64,000 bases of DNA from Bacilli bacterium. Lineage in GTDB: Bacteria > Bacillota_I > Bacilli_A > RFN20 > CAG-826. The position numbers and the translations under genes were made by a program. The stretch is taken from contig JALCDB010000001.1 of assembly GCA_022641095.1 (NCBI GenBank), positions 174,802 to 238,801 of the forward strand, written 5' to 3'. The notes under the pieces were generated by a model. That model was not told where the DNA came from and made no database searches. It worked only from the letters and a program-made list of their open reading frames with translations. This document shows positions 55,282-64,000 of the stretch, piece after piece; the stretch's first letter is position 1, and each line of letters opens with the position of its first letter.

Positions 55282-56751
55282 ATGAAAAAAGTTACAAAAA
55301 ACGCCACGTTCGCCTTACTAGTCGCCTTCGCTCTCGTCGGGGCCGCTTCGTGTTCTTGCAAAAGCGTCGGCACCTCGGGGGAATCCGCCGGGACGTCCGG
55401 AGGAAATTCCGGTTCGCCCACCCCAAGCGCCCAGGTCTTCAAGGACAATAAGGCCTATTACGACACGAGCGCGGACGCTTATGACATAAGCGTGGAAACG
55501 GGTCTTACCGGAGAGGTGACTTCCGTCAAAGTGGGGCGGAGCGAGGCCAGCGCTGATCAGTACTCGTTCGATGGCAACGGGGTCTTGACCCTTTCCGGAT
55601 CTTTCTTGTCAAGCCTTAACGCCGGCGAGAAGGAAGTTTCCCTCGTCGCGGGCGGCAAAAAAGCCACCGTCGATCTCTTCATGGCCACTAAAGTCATCAA
55701 AACCGCCGACGAGTTCCAGGCCATCAACGACAACTTGACCGGCTACTACGTCCTTGGCAACGACATCGACCTCTCATCGATTCAGAACTTCGAGCCATTA
55801 GGCAAGTATTGGAGCGAAACGGACACCAACAACGCTTATTTCCACGGCATCCTCGAGGGCAACGGCCACTCCATCAAGAACGCCAACGTCCTCTATAGCG
55901 ACAGCGCCGCCACCAATTACAACGTCTACAGCAACAGCGGGAATTACAAGTTCGATCTGAGCTGCCACTCGGCCGGCGACAACATCGGCCTCTTTCAGAT
56001 CATCGGCAGCTCCGGCGTCGTCCGCGATTGCAATTTCAAGAACATCAAAGTGCGGGGTCGCACGATTTGCGGGGTCATCGCCGGCAACTGCTCCGGAACG
56101 GTCTACAACTGCCATATCGACAGTTCTTGCTCCGTTGAGATGGGCACCCACTTCTACGATGACGACTGCAATATGGGTGGGGCTTTCGGAATCGTGGCCG
56201 GAACCGGCAACGTGCACAACGTCGTTAGCGAGGTCACGAACCTCAGACTCGGCGCGAGCGGTTCAAGCACCGTAAATGGCGTTTCAGTCGAAAAAGCGGG
56301 GATCTATTTGGATTGGAACGACGATTACATCGGCCAAATCGGCAATGGATGGGATCATGGCGAAGGCACCGACAACCCATGGTGGAAATTCTGCGCCGTC
56401 GACAAAGTCAATTCCAGCAACGCCATCTATACCGACAGCAACGGCTCCGCCACAAACGGCGAATACGCCTTCGTCGGCAAATGCTGGGGCAGCGTCAACG
56501 ACTGCGTCGCGAAAGCCTTCAACGTCACCCCGATGGATGGGTCGGCGAGGGCCGTTTATTTCGGGCAAACCCATCTCGGAGTCAATAAGCCAACAAGCGG
56601 CGAAAGCGATCTCGGCTCGCTTAAAGACGACGTTCTTCTTGATTCCTCTGGCCTAAAAACGGCTTCTAATTACGCCAACTTCGACAACGGCGTCTGGAAT
56701 ATCGAAGACGGTTCGGTTCCTAGTCTCAATGCCTATTACGAATTCGAATAA
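55282..56751 (+). CDS. Lipoprotein with GLUG-like beta-helix repeats (putative glucan-binding)
   Basis: Lipobox GAASCSC; VIKTADEFQAINDNLTGYYVLGNDIDLSSIQNFEPLG, FHGILEGNGHSIKNANV, GDNIGLFQIIGSSGVVRDCNFKNIKVRG. Confidence 0.8.
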   Translation: MKKVTKNATFALLVAFALVGAASCSCKSVGTSGESAGTSGGNSGSPTPSAQVFKDNKAYYDTSADAYDISVETGLTGEVTSVKVGRSEASADQYSFDGNGVLTLSGSFLSSLNAGEKEVSLVAGGKKATVDLFMATKVIKTADEFQAINDNLTGYYVLGNDIDLSSIQNFEPLGKYWSETDTNNAYFHGILEGNGHSIKNANVLYSDSAATNYNVYSNSGNYKFDLSCHSAGDNIGLFQIIGSSGVVRDCNFKNIKVRGRTICGVIAGNCSGTVYNCHIDSSCSVEMGTHFYDDDCNMGGAFGIVAGTGNVHNVVSEVTNLRLGASGSSTVNGVSVEKAGIYLDWNDDYIGQIGNGWDHGEGTDNPWWKFCAVDKVNSSNAIYTDSNGSATNGEYAFVGKCWGSVNDCVAKAFNVTPMDGSARAVYFGQTHLGVNKPTSGESDLGSLKDDVLLDSSGLKTASNYANFDNGVWNIEDGSVPSLNAYYEFE

Positions 56752-56759
56752 ACGGCTCT

Positions 56760-56778
56760 GGCCGCCCCTTCGGCGGCC
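56760..56778 (+). other. Intercistronic GC hairpin without U-tract
   Basis: GGCCGCC-ccttc-GGCGGCC between the lipoprotein gene and the phosphorylase gene. Confidence 0.7.
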
Positions 56779-56801
56779 CTCCCAAAAAGGGGATCAACAT
56801 C

Positions 56802-59800
56802 ATGGTGAAATACAGATTCGAAAACGGTTCTTTTATAATCGAGGATTACCAAAAGGCGAAAACCTTCTCTTCTTTTCTCCCGGCCGTCGCCGGAGTCGAC
56901 GGAAAGCCCCTATGGGCGTTTTACGCGAACGTCGGACAAGCGATGGGTGGATTCGGAGTCACATCGAAAGACACTCCGATCACCCCCTTTGACAGCGCTT
57001 CGCTGGCCTACCAGAACATTCCGGTGCACTCTTTTAGGACATTCCTGAAAGTCGGTGGCGAATTTTACGCGCCTTTCTTCCCTGGCAACGGGGAAAAGGA
57101 CGACATGACGATCCGGCGAAGCGATCTCTCGATCAGTGAAAAAGGACCCGGGTACGCGATTGAAATCACCTATTTCACCATCCCCCGCCAAAACTATGCG
57201 GCGTTGGTCCGCAAAGTAACCTATAAGAACCTTGGAAAAAAAGCGGCGAAATTCGTCGCCCTCGATGGGTTGCCCGTCTTTTTCCCCTATGGGCTCAGCA
57301 ACATCTCATACAAGGAGTCGGTCTCCCTTATGGCGGCCTACTGTCAGGTTTATGGCCTTGAGGACAAACGTCCTTTCGTTAAATTCAAAACTTCGACGAA
57401 GGACAATTCCGTCGTTAAGGAGGCGGTCTCCGGAAACGGCTTTTTCGCCAAGGACGAGAACGGTCGCCTTTTGCCCAGCATCGTTGACCCCGCGATCGTC
57501 TTTGGGAACGATTTGTCGCTTTTATCGGCCCATCCTTTTGCCAAAAAGGGCACAAAAGCCTTTTTGGCAGGCGGCCAGCAGACCGATAACAGACTCCCTT
57601 GCGCTTTCTCGCTTTTCGAGAGAAAACTGCTTCCAGGGGAGGAAACCTCGGTCTACGAAGTCTATGGCATGTTCGACGACGTCGAAGTCTTCCATTCGGC
57701 CGAAAAGGACCTGACCGTTGCGCGCATCGAGACGCTTCGCAAGGAAAACGCCGAATTGATCGAAAAGTTGCTTGCCCCGGCGAACTGCCACACGGCGAGT
57801 CCCCTTTTCGATGATTATCTGAAGCAAAGTTATCTCGACAACGATTTGCGCGGGGGGTTTCCCGTCCTTCTCGATGACAAGAAAAACGGACAGGTCTATT
57901 ACGTCTATGGCCGCAAACATGGCGACATGGAACGCGACTACAACGACTTCAGCATACCCTCCCGCTACTATAGTTCGGGCCCGGGAAATTTCCGCGATGT
58001 CAACCAAAACCGCCGAAATGACCTTTTCTTTCACCCCTTCGTTGGCGATTATAACATCCGGCTTTTCTTTAACCTCATCCAAGCTGACGGGCAAAACCCC
58101 CTCAACGTCAAGCCGGAAGTTTTTTGCCTCAATAAAGAGGCGGATCTTTCTTTTCTAGGCAAGGAATCGAAAGACGGACGGTTGCTAGGGATCGCCGCCA
58201 AATACGAACCGAGCGACCTTTATGCCTACCTTAAGGACACGATGGGCCTCGCCAAAGAAAAGGCCAGCGAAATCCTCGCCGACTTCCTTAGCGTCTCCCA
58301 CCAAGAAATCGAAGCCAACTTCGCGGAAGGGTATTGGATCGACCATTGGACATACAACGTCGATCTGCTCGAGAATTACAGCGCCATCTTCCCCGATAAG
58401 GAGGAATCGCTCCTCTTCGCATCTGGCTACCGCTATTTCTATAGCCCCGTCTACGTCGAACCGCGCAGCGAGAAAACGTGCCTGCTCAGCGACGGGAAGA
58501 TCCGCCAATACGGCGCCATCGACCTTAACAAGCTCAAGGATGTCTGCGAGAAAAAGCATTTCGACATCAAGAAAACGGCATGGCTCACCGCCAAAAACGG
58601 TCAGGAAATAAACGTCGATTTGGCCTCAAAGATCATCAACCTCGTCCTCGTCAAATTCAGCGCTCTCGACACCCAGCAGATGGGCATCGAGATGGAATGC
58701 GAAAAGCCAGGCTGGAACGATGCGATGAACGGCTTGCCAGGGCTCTTTTCCAGCGGCCTTTCGGAATCCGTCGAGCTTCTGCGCCTCGTCCGTTACGCCA
58801 GGAAGCATCTGGCCCCATTCGAGAAACGCGATCTCACCTTCCTCGACGAACAATATGCCCTTTACGGGACCATCAAGGAAAAGCTCCCATCGCTCATGAA
58901 AGGCGAGCTTACTCCCTTCCTCTATTGGGACGCGGTCACATCGGCCCGCGAAAAGATGCGCTTCGCCCTCAAAGATCGAGCCGAAGGAAGCGTTACAAAA
59001 GTTTCCATCTCCGAAATTCTCCCCCTTCTGAAAAGCATGGACGAAACCCTTGAGAAAGGAATCCAAAAAGCCAAAACGATCGGGAATGGCATTCTTCCGA
59101 GCTACCTCATTTACGACGTCGCTTCCTACGAGAAAACCGACCATGTCAACCACCTCGGCTTCCCAACCGTCAAAGTTACCTCTTTCTCTTTGCGGACGAT
59201 ACCCCCATTCCTCGAGGCCAGCGCCCGCGCCCTCAAACTCGGCCCGAAAGCCATTACCCACGAGGATTGCCTCCGCATCAAGCGAAGCGGCCTCTACGAC
59301 AAAACATTCCGTTTTTACAAGACCTGCGCCTCTCTCGATAAGGCCCCCTTTGAAATCGGCCGCGTCCACGCTTTCACGAAAGGTTGGCTGGAGCGGGAAT
59401 GCAACTTTCTCCATATGTCCTACAAATACATGCTTGGCCTATTGACCGCCGGCTATTACGAGGATTTCTATAAAGAGATCAAGACCAATTTCGTGGTTTT
59501 CATGGACCCAAAGGTCTACGGGCGCAGTCCCATCGAGGCTTCCAGTTTCGTCGTCCCTGATTGCAATCCCGACGCGAGCAAGCGCGGCGAAGGCTTCTTC
59601 GCCCGCCTTACGGGCGCCAACGCCGAGTTCCTCAACATGTACATGCTGATGTTCGCGGGACCCACCATCTTCGAAATGGATCGCGGGAAACTCGTTTTCT
59701 CCCTTTCGCCGAAGCTTTCCAAGGAGTTTTTCGACAAAAAGGACGAAGCTTCCTTCCTTCTCTTCGGAAAGACGAAGGTCACCTACCATAACCCCAGGCG

Positions 59801-59933
59801 GATCGATTGCTATAAGGGAGTCAAACTGAAGTACGCGATCGAGGGGAAAACCTACGAGAAAGTCGAAGGCCCGCTCGCGGAAAGCATCCGCGAAGGCGAA
59901 GTCGGGAATATCTACGTGGAGATCGACCGATGA
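56802..59933 (+). CDS. Cytosolic glycoside phosphorylase (GH94-like clan; probably GH161/GH149-type beta-1,3-glucan phosphorylase)
   Basis: VKYRFENGSFIIEDYQKAKTFSSFLPAVAG, EGYWIDHWTYNVDLLENYSAIFPDKE, MGIEMECEKPGWNDAMNGLPGLFSSGLSE. 1043 aa, no signal peptide, inside a beta-1,3-glucanase locus. Confidence 0.8.
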   Translation: MVKYRFENGSFIIEDYQKAKTFSSFLPAVAGVDGKPLWAFYANVGQAMGGFGVTSKDTPITPFDSASLAYQNIPVHSFRTFLKVGGEFYAPFFPGNGEKDDMTIRRSDLSISEKGPGYAIEITYFTIPRQNYAALVRKVTYKNLGKKAAKFVALDGLPVFFPYGLSNISYKESVSLMAAYCQVYGLEDKRPFVKFKTSTKDNSVVKEAVSGNGFFAKDENGRLLPSIVDPAIVFGNDLSLLSAHPFAKKGTKAFLAGGQQTDNRLPCAFSLFERKLLPGEETSVYEVYGMFDDVEVFHSAEKDLTVARIETLRKENAELIEKLLAPANCHTASPLFDDYLKQSYLDNDLRGGFPVLLDDKKNGQVYYVYGRKHGDMERDYNDFSIPSRYYSSGPGNFRDVNQNRRNDLFFHPFVGDYNIRLFFNLIQADGQNPLNVKPEVFCLNKEADLSFLGKESKDGRLLGIAAKYEPSDLYAYLKDTMGLAKEKASEILADFLSVSHQEIEANFAEGYWIDHWTYNVDLLENYSAIFPDKEESLLFASGYRYFYSPVYVEPRSEKTCLLSDGKIRQYGAIDLNKLKDVCEKKHFDIKKTAWLTAKNGQEINVDLASKIINLVLVKFSALDTQQMGIEMECEKPGWNDAMNGLPGLFSSGLSESVELLRLVRYARKHLAPFEKRDLTFLDEQYALYGTIKEKLPSLMKGELTPFLYWDAVTSAREKMRFALKDRAEGSVTKVSISEILPLLKSMDETLEKGIQKAKTIGNGILPSYLIYDVASYEKTDHVNHLGFPTVKVTSFSLRTIPPFLEASARALKLGPKAITHEDCLRIKRSGLYDKTFRFYKTCASLDKAPFEIGRVHAFTKGWLERECNFLHMSYKYMLGLLTAGYYEDFYKEIKTNFVVFMDPKVYGRSPIEASSFVVPDCNPDASKRGEGFFARLTGANAEFLNMYMLMFAGPTIFEMDRGKLVFSLSPKLSKEFFDKKDEASFLLFGKTKVTYHNPRRIDCYKGVKLKYAIEGKTYEKVEGPLAESIREGEVGNIYVEIDR

Positions 59934-61009
59934 AAAAAGGGAAAACGGTTCTCGCCTTAATGGCCGTGATGGTTCTTTCCGCCTGCTCTTTTGAGTTCGA
60001 TTTTTTCGCGAACTCGACGAGTTCCGCCAGTTTGCCAAGCGCTTCCGCCTCCGAAAGCGGCTCTTCCTCCGCCGGCCATCCCCTTCCTTCATCCTCCAGC
60101 GAAGCAAACTCAAGCGAAGGGGGTTCGTCTTCCTCCGCCGCCTCGAGTTCTTCTAGCGGCCTACCCTTTGGGCCGGGCAACTCTTCAAGCTCCGGCGATT
60201 CTTCGTCTTCTTCCGCTTCCTCGAGTTCATCAAGTTCCGGTTCGTCGGGCGACCCATACGTGCCATCGGGTTACGATTTGGCATGGAGCGACGAATTCGA
60301 CGGAGACGCCGTCGACGGCGACAAGTGGGCTTTCCAAACGGGAGACGGCAGCGATTACGGCATTTGGGCCTGGGGCAACAACGAAAAGGAATACTACCAA
60401 AAGGATAACGCCACGGTCAGCGACGGATGCCTATCCATCACCGCCAAAAAAGAGAACGTCGCAAACTATCCCTACACCTCCGCCCGGATGCGGACCTATG
60501 GCAAAAAGTCTTGGACGTATGGTTTCTTCACGGCTCGGATGTCTTTGCCGGGCATCGTGGGCAGTTGGCCCGCCTTCTGGATGCTCCCCGTTTCCTCTTG
60601 GAACGGCAAGGGCTGGCCGTGGAGCGGGGAAATCGACATCATGGAGAACATGGGCGGGTCCAACGGAACCGTCTTCACGACCGTCCATACGGGCCTCGAC
60701 GACAGTTCGGGCAGCAACGCCAATTCCCATCGATCGCCGGTCAGCGACGCCGCCTCTTTCCACGAATATAGCGTCCTTTGGGACGTGAGCGGCCTCCGTT
60801 TCTACACCGATGGATCCCCAACTTTCTTCGTCAGCGCCTCCTCTTACGCCACCTATAGCGGCTATGGTTCGGGGGACCCCTTCGACGTTCCGTTCTATCT
60901 CATCCTCAATCTTGCGATAGGCGGCAATTTCGTGAACAACGCCACCCCAAACGACGCCGAGATGCCGTGTACGATGAAAGTCGATTATGTGAGGGTATAC
61001 CAAAAATGA
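59930..61009 (+). CDS. GH16 laminarinase-type lipoprotein
   Basis: Lipobox LSACSFE, long Ser linker, YDLAWSDEFDGDAVDGDKW, WPWSGEIDIMENMG (ExDxxE). Confidence 0.93.
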   Translation: MKKGKTVLALMAVMVLSACSFEFDFFANSTSSASLPSASASESGSSSAGHPLPSSSSEANSSEGGSSSSAASSSSSGLPFGPGNSSSSGDSSSSSASSSSSSSGSSGDPYVPSGYDLAWSDEFDGDAVDGDKWAFQTGDGSDYGIWAWGNNEKEYYQKDNATVSDGCLSITAKKENVANYPYTSARMRTYGKKSWTYGFFTARMSLPGIVGSWPAFWMLPVSSWNGKGWPWSGEIDIMENMGGSNGTVFTTVHTGLDDSSGSNANSHRSPVSDAASFHEYSVLWDVSGLRFYTDGSPTFFVSASSYATYSGYGSGDPFDVPFYLILNLAIGGNFVNNATPNDAEMPCTMKVDYVRVYQK

Positions 61010-61938
61010 AAAAGAAAACAGCTTTGATCGTCGCCTGCCTCCTATCCGTTCCCGCCATCGCCGGGTGCGCGGGTTTCTCAAGCGCTCCTCTCGAGTCGTC
61101 GCAATCCTCTTCCTCTTCTTATTCCTCTTCCTCCCCGGCTTCTTCCAGCGAAGGCGGGATGAGTTTGGTTTGGTCCGACGAATTCAACGGCACCGCCCTC
61201 AACGAGGACTATTGGAGCTACATGATCGGCAACGGCAGCGATTATGGGGTTTACGAATGGGGGAACAACGAGGCCGAGAATTACCAACGGGATAACGTCG
61301 AGGTCTCCGATGGACTTCTCCACATCGCCGCCAAAGCGGAGAAAACGACGATCGGTTCGAAGGAGTACTCCTATACTTCCGGACGGATTCGCACCGCCGG
61401 CAAAGTCAGTTGCGTTTATGGCCGCATCGAGGCTCGGATCGCCCTTCCTTACGTCAATGGGATGTGGCCCGCTTTCTGGATGCTTCCCGAAAAGGCCTAT
61501 AATGGTTTGGGTTGGCCCACCTCAGGGGAAGTCGACATCATGGAGAATAAAGGCAGCACCGACGCCTACGTCTCGAGCGCCGTCCACTATGCCAACCTCA
61601 ACGGCGACCACGCTTACGTGACCGACGGGAAAACCTTCAGCAAACGCAACGACGAGAGCACGACCGATTTCCATGTCTATTCGTGCGATTGGGACGAGGA
61701 CGGATTCGTCTTCTCGTGCGACGGGGAAAGCTATTTCAGCGTCGATTCAAGGGTCTACCACCCCGACAACAGCCGCATCTACCCCAACGACGACAACGCC
61801 CCTTTCAACGCCCCTTTCCATATCCTCCTCAATTTGGCCGTGGGCGGCAACTTCGACAATGGGGCTTTGCCTCCCAGTGGCTTCGATAGTTGTGAGATGA
61901 AAGTCGATTATGTGAGGATCTACGGTTTCGAGGGATAG
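61006..61938 (+). CDS. GH16 laminarinase-type lipoprotein (tandem paralogue)
   Basis: Lipobox IAGCAGF, short Ser linker, [34 protein letters not shown] (ExDxxE). Confidence 0.93.
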   Translation: MKKKTALIVACLLSVPAIAGCAGFSSAPLESSQSSSSSYSSSSPASSSEGGMSLVWSDEFNGTALNEDYWSYMIGNGSDYGVYEWGNNEAENYQRDNVEVSDGLLHIAAKAEKTTIGSKEYSYTSGRIRTAGKVSCVYGRIEARIALPYVNGMWPAFWMLPEKAYNGLGWPTSGEVDIMENKGSTDAYVSSAVHYANLNGDHAYVTDGKTFSKRNDESTTDFHVYSCDWDEDGFVFSCDGESYFSVDSRVYHPDNSRIYPNDDNAPFNAPFHILLNLAVGGNFDNGALPPSGFDSCEMKVDYVRIYGFEG

Positions 61939-61940
61939 CC

Positions 61941-63692
61941 ATGTTCACCAAAAAGAAAGCTCTCGCCCCCACCAAAAAGGAAATGGAGGGGCTTTATGCC
62001 CTTGAGGATGAGGTAAGCGGCCAAAACGAAGCCCGCAAGCGAAAACTCCGCCGCGAAAAGGAAGCGCTCCGGCACAGCAAGTTCCTTTCGCGACCCCATG
62101 GGCAAGAGGAAATCCAAAAAGAAGACGAGCGCGTCAAGGCTTTCGAGCGGAAAGAGGAAGCGATGCGCCTCGCCTACGAAAAAGAACGGCTCGAGGCTCA
62201 TGGGATCCGCCTCGCCAAGGAAGCGGAACAAAGGAAAAGCGAGGAAAGCCTCAAGGCTTCCTTAAGCCCCGAGCAATACTCCAAGCGCCACGAGGAGACG
62301 ACCCGCAAAGCCCGCCGCGCCTTCAAGAGGGCGCAGGAGCGGCTGCTTTTGAAGAAAGAGGACGCCGACATCGCCGACCGCAATCTCGTTTATCGCGACG
62401 TGAACGATTACGAAACCATCCATCGGAAAGAGACGAAAGAAGCCCCCAAAGGCGTCTTCCTCAGTTGCCAGCGGATCAGCAAAATCTACTCGAATCGCGT
62501 CGAGGCGGTCCACGATTTCTCCCTCGACGTCAATAAGGGCGACTTCATCGTTCTGGTCGGCCCCTCAGGGTGCGGCAAATCCACGACCCTTCGGATGATC
62601 GCGGGGCTTGAGGACATCACGACCGGCGACCTTTATATCGATGGCAGGTACGCCAACAAACTCGAGCCTAAGGAACGCGGAGCCGCGATGGTCTTCCAAA
62701 ACTACGCCCTTTACCCCCATATGTCGGTCTACGACAACATGGCCTTCGGCTTATCGGGCTTCCCGAAAGAGGAGATCAAGGACCGCATCAAGGCGGCCGC
62801 CGGCATGCTTCAGATCACCGAACTCCTCGACCGTAAGCCTACCGCCCTTTCCGGCGGCCAGTGCCAGCGCGTCGCCTTAGGGCGCGCCGTGGTGAGGAAG
62901 AGCCCGATTTTCCTGCTCGACGAGCCTCTCAGCAACCTCGACGCCAAGCTTCGCGTCCAAATGCGAAGCGAACTCATCAAACTCCATGAAAATCTTGGCA
63001 ACACGATGATTTACGTTACCCACGACCAGACCGAGGCCATGACCATGGCCACCCGCATCGTCGTCATGAAACGTGGCCTCATCCAACAGGTTGGCACCCC
63101 TTCGGAGGTCTATCGAAAACCCGCCAATGTCTTCGTGGCCACCTTCATCGGCAGCCCGACCATGAACGTCATCGAAGCCGTCTACAAGAAAGGGCGCGTC
63201 CGTTTTTCCGACGGCCAGTCGATCGCCCTTCCGAAGAGCGAGGTCAAATCCCATGACGACTTCTACGCGGAGCGCAAGGCGCTCCTTGAGAAAGAGGTCA
63301 AGGATTTGCGGGAGGAAGAGAGGAAACGCGCGGAAGCTAGGGCTTCCAAAGTCCGCTTCCTGCCGCTCGATTTCCATAAGGAAATCTCTTCGCGCGAGGA
63401 AGAACTCGACTCCATCGCCGATATCATAAAAACGGACGAGCATCAGATTTTCTTCGGGATCCGACCAGAGAACATCGAGTTGGGAACGAAGGACGGCGCC
63501 CTTAAGAGCGATATCGTTTTCACCGAACTGTTGGGCGCCGACTACCATCTGCACCTCGCTTTCAACGGCGGCGAGATCATCGCCAAAGTCCCAACGGGGG
63601 ATAAACCCATCGAAAAGGGACCAGTTCGGATTTCCTTCAAGCCCGGACGAAGCCACCTCTTCGACTTCGAAAGCGAACTCCGCATCATCTAA
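61941..63692 (+). CDS. Sugar ABC transporter ATPase (UgpC/MsmK/MalK-like) with 170-aa charged N-terminal extension
   Basis: [77 protein letters not shown] regulatory domain; preceded by [33 protein letters not shown]... . Confidence 0.93.
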   Translation: MFTKKKALAPTKKEMEGLYALEDEVSGQNEARKRKLRREKEALRHSKFLSRPHGQEEIQKEDERVKAFERKEEAMRLAYEKERLEAHGIRLAKEAEQRKSEESLKASLSPEQYSKRHEETTRKARRAFKRAQERLLLKKEDADIADRNLVYRDVNDYETIHRKETKEAPKGVFLSCQRISKIYSNRVEAVHDFSLDVNKGDFIVLVGPSGCGKSTTLRMIAGLEDITTGDLYIDGRYANKLEPKERGAAMVFQNYALYPHMSVYDNMAFGLSGFPKEEIKDRIKAAAGMLQITELLDRKPTALSGGQCQRVALGRAVVRKSPIFLLDEPLSNLDAKLRVQMRSELIKLHENLGNTMIYVTHDQTEAMTMATRIVVMKRGLIQQVGTPSEVYRKPANVFVATFIGSPTMNVIEAVYKKGRVRFSDGQSIALPKSEVKSHDDFYAERKALLEKEVKDLREEERKRAEARASKVRFLPLDFHKEISSREEELDSIADIIKTDEHQIFFGIRPENIELGTKDGALKSDIVFTELLGADYHLHLAFNGGEIIAKVPTGDKPIEKGPVRISFKPGRSHLFDFESELRII

Positions 63693-63747
63693 AGGAAACG
63701 GCCGTTTGGTCCCCTCTTTCTTGGCGTCTCCTCACGAAACCACGTTT

Positions 63748-63957
63748 CTAGATCACTTCCGCGGCCATCGCTCGAAACGACATCTCGCCCATTTTTTCTT
63801 TTAGCGTCAAAACGACTTTCCTTGAGGAAAAATACGTGACTATCCAACCGATGAAAAAAGGGAAAATCAGTATCTCCGACAAGACGATGGCAAAGATTTT
63901 GAGGACGGGGTTCCAATCGCGGAGCGGCGATTTGCCCCTTTTTATCCTCCCGACCAC
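63748..63957 (-). CDS. Short hypothetical membrane protein (GTG start; may be a fragment)
   Basis: VLKIFAIVLSEILIFPFFIGWIVTYFSSRKVVLTLKEKMGEMSFRAMAAEVI; frame is closed by a stop near 63997. Confidence 0.35.
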   Translation of the reverse strand: MVGRIKRGKSPLRDWNPVLKIFAIVLSEILIFPFFIGWIVTYFSSRKVVLTLKEKMGEMSFRAMAAEVI

Positions 63958-64000
63958 GATTCCGCTGACGCGTTCCCCCTCGTAGTAGTAATTGGCTTAG

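Noticed and set aside
1-64000. CRISPR arrays, insertion sequences, prophage, rRNA
   Set aside because: No regularly spaced repeats, transposase/integrase motifs, phage structural genes or rRNA were seen in the sequence or ORF list.

Overview
The window is a chromosomal segment of a GC-rich Bacilli/Mollicutes-like bacterium; this taxonomic guess rests on gene content and Ser-rich lipoprotein linkers only. The left part (0.1-38 kb) is mixed: tRNA-Thr(CGU); a P-type ATPase behind a yybP-ykoY-like (Mn2+) leader; a GNAT; an AmmeMemoRadiSam pair; a guanine deaminase behind a purine riboswitch; a degraded hipBA; a five-gene operon of a giant lipoprotein, a YwaF/TMEM164-like domain fused to an ABC ATPase, a permease, a small anchored protein and a second ATPase; PAP2; MscS; an ApbE/NusG-II/Gx-transporter cluster; GH31; M13 peptidase; a Zur/ZnuABC region; a degraded XRE/nucleotidyltransferase module; and an MFS/spermidine-synthase fusion. 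The right part (38.7-63.7 kb) is a coherent beta-1,3(/1,6)-glucan utilisation locus: glucan-binding lipoprotein, GH81, three GH16s, GH30, LacI regulator, ABC importer, a large cytosolic GH94/149/161-type phosphorylase, and a dedicated UgpC/MsmK-like ATPase with a 170-aa charged N-terminal extension. Three promoter regions of this locus carry two classes of palindromic operator next to near-consensus sigma-A promoters. The best candidates for something undescribed are the 12.2-20.3 kb YwaF-ABC operon, the extended sugar-importer ATPase, and a membrane-protein trio in the GH30/LacI operon. All family names come from reading the translations; no database search was run.
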